Below, one piece after another: positions 57,966 through 64,000 of a DNA stretch of 64,000 nt. Origin of the DNA: Lactococcus garvieae subsp. garvieae (GTDB lineage Bacteria > Bacillota > Bacilli > Lactobacillales > Streptococcaceae); NCBI RefSeq assembly GCF_029024465.1, contig NZ_CP118950.1, forward strand, positions 1,612,001 to 1,676,000, in the 5' to 3' direction. Made by a program: the position numbers and the translations under genes. Under the pieces are notes generated by a model, which saw only the letters and a program-made list of their open reading frames with translations, was not told where the DNA came from and searched no databases. Positions within the stretch are counted from its first letter, which is position 1, and each line of letters begins with the position of its first letter.

Positions 57966-57994
57966 ATTTTAGGATTTTCTTTATCTTTTGTCAA
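57966..57994 (-). promoter_or_regulatory. thrS promoter
   Basis: Minus-strand TTGACA (57989-57994), 17 nt, TAAAAT (57966-57971). Confidence 0.8.
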
Positions 57995-58035
57995 GCCCTT
58001 TGGAGTAAGTTTTTTGATTTTTTAGAAAATAATGT

Positions 58036-58983
58036 TTATTTTTTCTCTGCAATCTCTTTGACAAGCTCAGCAAAAGCCATATCTTCATTGAAAGGTGAGA
58101 CATAAACATACTTTTCACCACCATTTTCAAGGAAGTATTCTTTATTTTCTTCTTCAAGCTCTTCAATTGTTTCTAAACAATCTACCACAAAGCCAGGCGC
58201 AACGATAAGAATTTTTTTGATCCCTTGCTCGGGTAGTTTCTTCAAGGTATCGTCTGTTGCGGGAGTTAACCATTCAGCGGGCCCAAATTTCGACTGGTAA
58301 GTTTGATAATGTGGGAAATCGCCAAGTTCTTCCATAATTAAGCGTGTTGTTTCCGTGCATTCCTCTGGATAAGTGTCACCATCTGTGACGTAAGAAAGCG
58401 GAATACCGTGGTAAGAAAAGACAACAGCTTCAATGTCTTCTTCCTTTACCAGGGTTTCTTTTATCTTCTGCGCAAAATAGCTGATATAGAGAGGTTCTTT
58501 ATAAAATGAGCGTATAAACTTTAAATCGACAATATGATCTTTTTTCAAAAAGAAGTTCATGACACTGTCAAAAACCGACCCCACTGTCGTCCCAGAATAT
58601 TGTGGATACATAGGAAGAACAGTTAAGTCCTCCACACCTTTACTCAAGAGAGTTTCCAAGCTGCTTTCAATGCTAGGATCACTGTAGGACATCCCCATAG
58701 CTACTTCAACCTCAGGCCAAAGTTCCTGCAGATTTTTTTCCTGTGCTGCTGTGTAAGTCAGTAGCGGAAATTCACCATCTCTGACAATTTTTTCGTAGAG
58801 CTTGGCGGATTTTTTCGGGCGCGTATTAAGAATAACCCCGTTGAGAAGCGGTTGCCAGAGCAAAGGATGGGTTTTAATCACGCGTCGGTCAGATAAAAAT
58901 TTCTTCAGGTATTTTCTTAGAGCTTGGGGCGATGTATTCTCGGGTGTCCCAAGATTAACCAAGAGGATGCCTCTTTTTTTCAT
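58036..58983 (-). CDS. hemH: Ferrochelatase (HemH/CpfC)
   Basis: 315 aa. Inserts iron into a porphyrin; in Gram-positives the physiological substrate is usually coproporphyrin. Family motifs: LLVNLGTPENTSPQALRKYLKKFLSDRRVI, the catalytic His in VVFSYHGIPLSYVTDGDTY, and PGFVVDCLETIEELE with the acidic metal path. No other heme-synthesis gene is in the window. Lactococci generally lack the full pathway but keep this enzyme, so it may act on imported porphyrins. Confidence 0.95.
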   Translation of the reverse strand: MKKRGILLVNLGTPENTSPQALRKYLKKFLSDRRVIKTHPLLWQPLLNGVILNTRPKKSAKLYEKIVRDGEFPLLTYTAAQEKNLQELWPEVEVAMGMSYSDPSIESSLETLLSKGVEDLTVLPMYPQYSGTTVGSVFDSVMNFFLKKDHIVDLKFIRSFYKEPLYISYFAQKIKETLVKEEDIEAVVFSYHGIPLSYVTDGDTYPEECTETTRLIMEELGDFPHYQTYQSKFGPAEWLTPATDDTLKKLPEQGIKKILIVAPGFVVDCLETIEELEEENKEYFLENGGEKYVYVSPFNEDMAFAELVKEIAEKK

Positions 58984-59116
58984 GCGATATATGTCTCCTG
59001 TATTTTCTAAAATTCAACGGACAATCCAATAGTCCTATTTTCTATTTTACCTGAATTTCAAAAGTTATTCATTAATAGTTCGAGAAAATCTATGACTTAA
59101 GGCAAAATGTGCAAAA

Positions 59117-59148
59117 AAAACGAGAAAATTCATAAACATTCTCGTTTT
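59117..59148 (-). terminator. Terminator of the LPXTG pseudogene
   Basis: AAAACGAGAA...TTCTCGTTTT hairpin with T-run. Confidence 0.7.
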
Positions 59149-59173
59149 CAAGTCCTGTTTTTCGGAATAACTC

Positions 59174-59770
59174 TTACTCTTTTCTCTTCTTTTTTCGTAA
59201 AATGGCTGCGCTGGCAAGAGCGATTAAACCAGCAATACCAAGTCCTGAGCCAATCATTTCTCCTGTACGAGGTAATTGGGTTCCTTCTTCTTGTTCCTCC
59301 TCCCTTGTTACCGGATCTTCTGTAGGAGTTTCCTCCTTACACGTACTGCTTGTGTCCGCGTAACGGGCAATTCTTGAGCCTTCAGAATACGTCCTATCAT
59401 TTCAACCTCTTCATCAAAGACATACTCATAGTTACGGTTAATATTGCCTTGCTCATCACGCAACTCTACACGAACATCTCCTCTTCCCACTTCTTTGCCT
59501 TGTGCATCAACAAATACCAGCTCATCTTCAGCTACATGGGGTTGACCATTTGCCAAACGTGACATCTGATCCACAATGCGTAACGTTAGGTAGTAATCTC
59601 CAATGGCATTCATCGGTTGTCCTGTTTCTACATTTATCCATTTTTAGCGTTGCTACTGGTGCTCCCTTGGACATCACAAGTGGCAGCATTGCAGCGACAG
59701 TCCCTACTTTTTTGAGGCGCGCACGGCGTATGGCTTGCCTCTTCACTTTGATTACTTTTCTTTCTGTCAT
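59174..59770 (-). pseudogene. LPXTG surface protein, two frameshifts
   Basis: Read on the minus strand from ATG 59770 (GGAGAAG upstream): MTERKVIKVKRQAIRRARLK and a short hydrophobic stretch, a possible signal. Near 59635 the meaning moves to another frame (VETGQPMNAIGDYYLTLRIV, ELVFVDAQGKEVGRGDVRVEL). Near 59345 it returns to the first frame with EETPTEDPVTREEEQEEG, QLPRTGEMIGSGLGIAGLIA and a basic tail, a full sortase signal. The two shifts cancel. The body is short for a surface protein, so an older internal deletion is possible. A sequencing error at two homopolymer-like places cannot be excluded. Confidence 0.75.
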
Positions 59771-59911
59771 ATATTCTTCTCCTGACCTTTTGAAGATCTC
59801 ATAATACTTTTTAAATGTAACCGCTTTGTTTCTTATATTACAAATTATACCAAACATTACAATTACAAAGAAACTATATTACATTCCTTATTTTTAATTA
59901 AAGAACACAAA

Positions 59912-59942
59912 AAAAAGCAGATTCCAATAGAATCTGCTTTTT
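59912..59942 (-). terminator. Terminator of the ATP-cone gene
   Basis: AAAAAGCAGATT / AATCTGCTTTTT hairpin on both strands. Confidence 0.85.
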
Positions 59943-59969
59943 ACTTTCAATAGAGTATCGTCCAGCTAT

Positions 59970-60287
59970 TTAGTGCTTACGATTAATTTCTTGTTTAACT
60001 TTATATTCAAGGAAATCTTTTGCTACTTCTTTGTCAAAGTCATTGAGTTGGTTGACCACTTGGTTTTGAATGGTGTCAATCTCAATCTTATCAAAGGGAA
60101 TTTCAGCGATGACTTTCTCAACAACCTTAGCAACATTATTGGCAATCATATTGGCATGCAAAGGTTTGTCTTTGTATTTTCCATTGATTGCAGCTTTAAA
60201 AACTGCTGTTTGTATACGAAATGAATCCCAGTCGACAACGCGACCATTACGTTTTATCACTACTTTATTGAGCAATTTTGCTTCCAT
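59970..60287 (-). CDS. Stand-alone ATP-cone domain protein
   Basis: 105 aa from ATG 60287 (AAGGAG 6 nt upstream; a 24-codon extension is weak). Nearly the whole protein is an ATP-cone: VVIKRNGRVVDWDSFRIQTAVFKAAING, the helix NVAKVVEKVIAEIPFDKIEI and IQNQVVNQLNDFDKEVAKDFLEYK. This module senses ATP/dATP in ribonucleotide reductases and in the repressor NrdR. Here neither the NrdR zinc ribbon nor a reductase body follows, and the gene ends normally with a terminator. It may be a free regulatory subunit or a remnant of a reductase N-terminus. The function is not known. Confidence 0.8.
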   Translation of the reverse strand: MEAKLLNKVVIKRNGRVVDWDSFRIQTAVFKAAINGKYKDKPLHANMIANNVAKVVEKVIAEIPFDKIEIDTIQNQVVNQLNDFDKEVAKDFLEYKVKQEINRKH

Positions 60288-60463
60288 ATCTTCTCCTTTA
60301 TATGCTGTATCTGGCGTCCTTAATGCTAAGGAATTTTTCGAAATCATATTTTGGCTCATATCTTGATTATTTCAAAATATTTTATTGCCTCAAACAGTAG
60401 CAACGCTAGTCTTTTCGAGTAGTATTACTTTCTTTTATTATAGCAAATTATCATTTTTCCTAC

Positions 60464-60485
60464 AAAAAAAAGCCCTAAGGCTTTT
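60464..60485 (-). terminator. cinD terminator
   Basis: AAAAGCC-TTA-GGGCTTTT followed by T residues on the minus strand. Confidence 0.75.
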
Positions 60486-60491
60486 ATTAAC

Positions 60492-61100
60492 TTATTTTAC
60501 GATAATGAAACGGTCATCATCTGCCATGTAAGTTTTTTCTCCTGCTTCATCTTCGATAGAGCCGAATACAAGTTGGCCACGTAATTTCCAGTTTGCTGGA
60601 ATGTTCCATTCTTTAGCAACTGCTTCGTCAATAACTGGATTGTAGTGTTGCAAGTTTGCACCAATACCAAGTTCAGCAAGAGCAGTCCATGCGTTGACTG
60701 AAGTAATACCTGAAGCTTGTTCGCTCCATACTGGGAAGTTGTCTGCATAAAGGGCAAATTGTTCTTGCAAGCCTTTAACAACATCTTGATCTTCAAAGAA
60801 GAGAGCTGTACCATAAGCAGCTTTGAAGCCATCAAGTTTTGCTTTTGTACTTTCCCAAGCTGACTCAGGAACGCCTTGTGCTTTCATTGTTGCTTTCAAT
60901 TCATCAGCCACGATTTGGCCCCAAAGTTTTTCTTGAGCTTCACCTGTAACGATAAGCACACGTGTTGTTTGGCTGTTGAAAGCTGATGGGCTGTGTTTTA
61001 CTGCTTCTTTAATTGTTTCGATAGCTTGGTCTGCATCTTTAACATTTTTGCCAAGTGCGTAGATTGAACGACGGTTTTTGAGTGAGTTGATAAATGACAT
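60492..61100 (-). CDS. cinD: CinD-like copper-inducible nitroreductase
   Basis: 202 aa nitroreductase-fold flavoprotein. The N-terminal FMN motif is NRRSIYALGKNV, the dimer/FMN helix AVKHSPSAFNSQTTRVLIV, and the C-terminal stretch PANWKLRGQLVFGSIE. CinD of Lactococcus lactis is induced by copper through CopR and reduces nitro compounds and some quinones. The identification here rests on the opening sequence, on length, and on two CopR-type boxes at the promoter. No other copper gene is adjacent. Confidence 0.82.
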   Translation of the reverse strand: MSFINSLKNRRSIYALGKNVKDADQAIETIKEAVKHSPSAFNSQTTRVLIVTGEAQEKLWGQIVADELKATMKAQGVPESAWESTKAKLDGFKAAYGTALFFEDQDVVKGLQEQFALYADNFPVWSEQASGITSVNAWTALAELGIGANLQHYNPVIDEAVAKEWNIPANWKLRGQLVFGSIEDEAGEKTYMADDDRFIIVK

Positions 61101-61133
61101 AATAATGTCTCCTTTTATTTTCTTATTTATGTT

Positions 61134-61143
61134 TACAAATGTA
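61134..61143. promoter_or_regulatory. cop box 1 (CopR operator)
   Basis: TACAAATGTA, a perfect TACANNTGTA site, overlapping the region just downstream of the cinD -10. Confidence 0.75.
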
Positions 61144-61144
61144 A

Positions 61145-61173
61145 TCTTAACACATGAATTTACGTTTGTAAAC
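61145..61173 (-). promoter_or_regulatory. cinD promoter
   Basis: Minus-strand TTTACA, 17 nt, TAAGAT; the -35 lies inside cop box 2 and the -10 next to cop box 1. Limits are within a base or two. Confidence 0.6.
61161..61170. promoter_or_regulatory. cop box 2
   Basis: TACGTTTGTA (minus TACAAACGTA), one mismatch to TACANNTGTA, covering the -35. Confidence 0.65.
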
Positions 61174-61202
61174 TATTTAGCTCAGAATTTTTATTTTTTT
61201 AT

Positions 61203-61241
61203 AAAAAAAACGCTAGAAAGCTTTTCACTCTCCAACGTTTT
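61203..61241 (-). terminator. upp terminator
   Basis: Minus-strand AAACGTTGGAGAG / CTTTCTAGCGTTT with G-U pairs, then T8. Confidence 0.75.
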
Positions 61242-61250
61242 AAGTTATTA

Positions 61251-61880
61251 TTATTTTGTTCCGAACAAACGGTCGCCAGCATCACCAAGTCCTGGGACGA
61301 TGTAGCCATGTTCGTTAAGGTGATCATCAAGTGCAGCCACATAGATATCGATATCTGGATGTGCTTCTTGGACTGCTTTTACACCTTCTGGTGCTGCAAC
61401 AAGACACACGAACTTGATGTTGTTCGCATTACGTTTTTTAAGGCTATCAATTGCAAGAATTGCTGAACCACCTGTGGCTAACATTGGGTCAACCAAAAAG
61501 ATTTGGCGCTCAGCAATGTCAGTTGGAAGTTTAACCAAGTATTCAACTGGCTTGAACGTTTCTTCATCACGATACATACCGATGTGGCCCACACGCGCTG
61601 CTGGGATAAGTTTCAAAATCCCATCTACCATTCCGATCCCTGCACGAAGAATTGGCACAACGGCTAATTTCTTACCTGCAAGTTCTTGCGCTGTCATGTG
61701 CGCAACAGGAGTATCAATTTCGACATCTTGTACAGGCAAGTCACGAGATACTTCGTAAGCCATAAGCATACCAATCTCATCAACGAGTTCACGGAACTCT
61801 TTTGTTGAAACGTCTGCACGACGCAAGATTGAAAGTTTGTGTTGGATAAGTGGATGTTTTACTACTTGACAGTTTGACAT
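61251..61880 (-). CDS. upp: Uracil phosphoribosyltransferase
   Basis: 209 aa from ATG 61880 (AAGGGG 6 nt upstream). Makes UMP from uracil and PRPP. Signature motifs: [12 protein letters not shown], the PRPP loop [21 protein letters not shown], and the uracil-binding end [17 protein letters not shown]. It is transcribed after the antiporter gene with 74 bp between. Confidence 0.98.
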   Translation of the reverse strand: MSNCQVVKHPLIQHKLSILRRADVSTKEFRELVDEIGMLMAYEVSRDLPVQDVEIDTPVAHMTAQELAGKKLAVVPILRAGIGMVDGILKLIPAARVGHIGMYRDEETFKPVEYLVKLPTDIAERQIFLVDPMLATGGSAILAIDSLKKRNANNIKFVCLVAAPEGVKAVQEAHPDIDIYVAALDDHLNEHGYIVPGLGDAGDRLFGTK

Positions 61881-61954
61881 AAGAAACCCCTTCATTTTAT
61901 ATACTTTGACTATTTTATCATTTTTCTTGTCATAAGTCTGTTATTATTGTTATT

Positions 61955-63082
61955 TTAGTCTTTTTTCAAAGAGAGATTGATCAGGAACGGTGCAATCAAA
62001 GTGCTGAGGATAATCACGATGACGAGCTCGGAATAAATATCGCTATTAATCACTTGCGAAGCAAGACCAATTTGCGCGATGATTAAGGCCATTTCGCCAC
62101 GAGAGACCATTCCTGTGCCGACCAAAGCACTGTCTGAGCTTGTAAGTCCCGTCGATTTACCAATGAAATAAGCCGGAATAAACTTCGTCAATACGGCCAA
62201 TAAAGTAAAGAAGAGAATCAAGATTGGATGTTCAAAGATGCTCTCGAAAGTTACGGAAATCGCAATGGAAACAAAGAAAACGGGGATGAAGACGACATAA
62301 GCAATAGCAGAACTGTATTCCTCAATCTTATGAGAAACGTCGGTTTGACTCAAGGCTAATCCCGCAAAGAAAGAGCCAATCACAGCCGACATACCCGCTG
62401 CATCAGCGAGCAGGCTTAAAACCAAGCAGAGAATAAGTGCCGCTGTTGTGTTCTTCGCATATACCGGAAGTTTCTCCACAAAACGCCAAACTTTCGGAAT
62501 GGACTTGTGTACCAAGACAAGGAAAAGAAGGAAAAGGAATTCCATGAAAAACTGCTTGGGCAAGTTGCCGGAAGAACTCTGTGTAGATGTGAAGATAGAT
62601 AAAGCTAAAACAGCCAGAATATCGTCTACAACAGCCGCACCCAAGATAATGGAGCCTGCCTTTGTAGAAAGTTTACCGTACTCTTGCAAGACTTCAACTG
62701 TAATCGAGACAGAGGTTGCTGCAAAGACGATACCATAAAAGATAGCTGTTGAGAAGGCGTAGCCCATCATCGTCGTCACGCCCCAGAAAACCAGTAAAGG
62801 TACAAGGACACCCGCTAGGGCAACCAGTAATGCAGGTTTAAAGTTTTTCTTTAATACCCCAAGGTCACTCTCTAGCCCTGCCAGGAACATGAGCAGAATC
62901 ACCCCAATTTCGGAGAGGACCTCAATGGTGTGTCCTCCTTGCAACCATCCCAAAGCAGCTGGTGCCAAGACAATACCAATCAGTATTTGACCGACTACTG
63001 CGGGAATTCTTATTCTTCTTGCGATCAGCGTTGCGACCAAAGAAGCAACTAAAATCAGTGTAAGTTGGAAAATATCATTCAT
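61955..63082 (-). CDS. CPA2-family cation/proton antiporter
   Basis: 375 aa, about eleven membrane helices and no soluble C-terminal domain. Family marks: RRIRIPAVVGQILIGIVLAP, LMFLAGLESDLGVLKKNF, the ion-site region ILGAAVVDDILAVLALSIF with the conserved Asp pair, and GMVSRGEMALIIAQIGL. It exports Na+ or K+ (or imports, depending on the gradient) against protons; the ion is not readable from sequence. No TrkA-N regulatory domain, so it is of the NapA type and not the KefC type. Confidence 0.9.
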   Translation of the reverse strand: MNDIFQLTLILVASLVATLIARRIRIPAVVGQILIGIVLAPAALGWLQGGHTIEVLSEIGVILLMFLAGLESDLGVLKKNFKPALLVALAGVLVPLLVFWGVTTMMGYAFSTAIFYGIVFAATSVSITVEVLQEYGKLSTKAGSIILGAAVVDDILAVLALSIFTSTQSSSGNLPKQFFMEFLFLLFLVLVHKSIPKVWRFVEKLPVYAKNTTAALILCLVLSLLADAAGMSAVIGSFFAGLALSQTDVSHKIEEYSSAIAYVVFIPVFFVSIAISVTFESIFEHPILILFFTLLAVLTKFIPAYFIGKSTGLTSSDSALVGTGMVSRGEMALIIAQIGLASQVINSDIYSELVIVIILSTLIAPFLINLSLKKD

Positions 63083-63140
63083 ACTTTCTATTATAGCAAT
63101 TTACAGCTTCTTTTTCTCGCGGTCTTTCTTTAAAATTTAG

Positions 63141-63169
63141 AAAAAGATAGACTTACTGTCTATCTTTTT
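63141..63169 (-). terminator. Terminator of the mutarotase-like gene
   Basis: AAAAAGATAGAC-AGTAA-GTCTATCTTTTT on the minus strand. Confidence 0.85.
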
Positions 63170-63172
63170 GAC

Positions 63173-64000
63173 TTAGTTTATTTCAATGACATATTCACAG
63201 CTAAACATTTCATGTGGTGCAAGTTGATTCATGCCAAATTTTTCGGTAAGTTCACCTGTTGTATTCACTTCATCAGCAATACCAACCCAAGGTTCGATAC
63301 AAACAAAAGGCGCTTCAGCTGGGTAGGGACTCCAAAGGCCAAAGAAGGGCATATTTTCCCATGTGACTTTCACACTTCGGCTATCCAAACGGTTTGTTAA
63401 GGCCACTGACATTTCATCTGATGATGTATAAACGAGAGCATCTTTAGCAAAGCGTTCATGGTTGAGTGCTATATCACTTACCTCAACTTCGGATTGGTCT
63501 TCTCTTTTAAGCGTACCCGTTGGCAAATCCAAAGGAATAAAAGTACGTTTTTCTGCTGGAGCAATCGTCAAGGTGTAATCTTCAAAGCTGCCTTTTTCTA
63601 GAGGAACGTTAAAAGCGGGATGCGCACCAACACCAAAAATCATTGTCTTTTCATCTTTATTTTCTACTTGATAACGTACGCGCACTTGATTTCCGGTTAA
63701 TTTGTAACTTACCTTGAAGCTAAATTCAAAGGGATATTGGGCAAGTGTATCCGCATTTGCAGTAATTTCATAGACCAACTCATCTTCTGTTTCCTGTACA
63801 AGTGTGAATTCTGTATCACGTGCAAAGCCATGGCCTGACATCTCATAGTTTTTACCTGAGTAGCTGTAGTGTCCGTCTTTTAACTTCCCAACAATCGGGA
63901 AGAGAACAGGAGCATGCCGTCCCCAAAATGCAGGATCTGCTTGCCAAAGATATTCGATACCCTCTTTTTGAACAGAGTGTAGTTCTGCACCAAAAGTATC
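63173..64000 (-). CDS. Aldose 1-epimerase-like protein (LacX type), 5' end outside window
   Basis: 275 residues visible; the frame runs off the right edge. Galactose mutarotase fold: DTFGAELHSVQKEGIEYLWQ near the visible start, FGVGAHPAFNVPL with the conserved His, and MPFFGLWSPYPAEAPFVCIEPW with the catalytic Glu. The LacX branch of this superfamily often accompanies sugar operons. Whether the substrate is a free hexose or a sugar phosphate is unknown. Confidence 0.88.
   Translation of the reverse strand, partial: DTFGAELHSVQKEGIEYLWQADPAFWGRHAPVLFPIVGKLKDGHYSYSGKNYEMSGHGFARDTEFTLVQETEDELVYEITANADTLAQYPFEFSFKVSYKLTGNQVRVRYQVENKDEKTMIFGVGAHPAFNVPLEKGSFEDYTLTIAPAEKRTFIPLDLPTGTLKREDQSEVEVSDIALNHERFAKDALVYTSSDEMSVALTNRLDSRSVKVTWENMPFFGLWSPYPAEAPFVCIEPWVGIADEVNTTGELTEKFGMNQLAPHEMFSCEYVIEIN

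Overview
The window is a low-GC Firmicutes chromosome, most likely a Lactococcus (perhaps the garvieae group). Supporting this are the gene order (glmU-nudix-macP-mtnN; gmk-rpoZ-priA and fmt-rsmB-stp-pknB), a PepC aminopeptidase, an SMK-box (SAM-III) leader on metK, a CesR-type operator before a DUF4097-PspC-PspC operon, and a CopR-type promoter on a CinD-like nitroreductase. Most genes lie on the minus strand. The genus is inferred; the species is not decided here.

Region 1 (1-24.8 kb) is housekeeping backbone: ftsZ (cut by the window edge), ftsA, degV, rlmB, pepC, mtnN, macP, nudF, glmU; proC and rpsO on the plus strand; the PASTA kinase pknB and phosphatase stp with rsmB and fmt; a deoxynucleoside salvage operon (deoxynucleoside kinase, LOG-family protein, deoxyribosyltransferase) behind two NrdR-like boxes; then priA, rpoZ, gmk, rny, metK and a biotin ligase. 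MacP and PknB belong to the same cell-wall control circuit in streptococci.

Region 2 (24.8-39.3 kb) is envelope and sugar use: PspC/DUF4097 stress genes, a secreted glucosaminidase-CHAP hydrolase with a DPT repeat, an alpha/beta hydrolase, and a beta-glucoside operon (licT, IIBCA PTS permease, two GH1 6-phospho-beta-glucosidases). Two RAT sites are visible in that operon, the second beside a hairpin that would hide the permease Shine-Dalgarno. Next come a DUF697 protein, an IS110-family element with an amber codon in its transposase and a leader foldable into two bridge-RNA-like loops, and an LPXTG/MucBP surface protein.

Region 3 (about 39304-54694) is a 15.4-kb integrated mobile element in the 3' end of the class II aldolase gene fba. 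A 19-bp direct repeat bounds it, and the element carries its own imitation of the fba terminator. It encodes a tyrosine integrase, an Xis-like protein, a HUH replication/relaxase protein with an origin-like region, an FtsK-like ATPase, regulators and a lipoprotein. Its cargo is a defence block: two adenine methyltransferases, an AlwI-type restriction endonuclease, and a RloC/PrrC-like ATPase-anticodon nuclease. An intact IS3-family element has split the nuclease gene near its 3' end. Removing the IS and one copy of its 3-bp target duplication restores a 728-codon frame.

Region 4 (54.7-64 kb) is backbone again: fba, thrS with a T-box leader, hemH, a frameshifted LPXTG pseudogene, a stand-alone ATP-cone protein, cinD, upp, a cation/proton antiporter, and a LacX-like mutarotase cut by the window edge.
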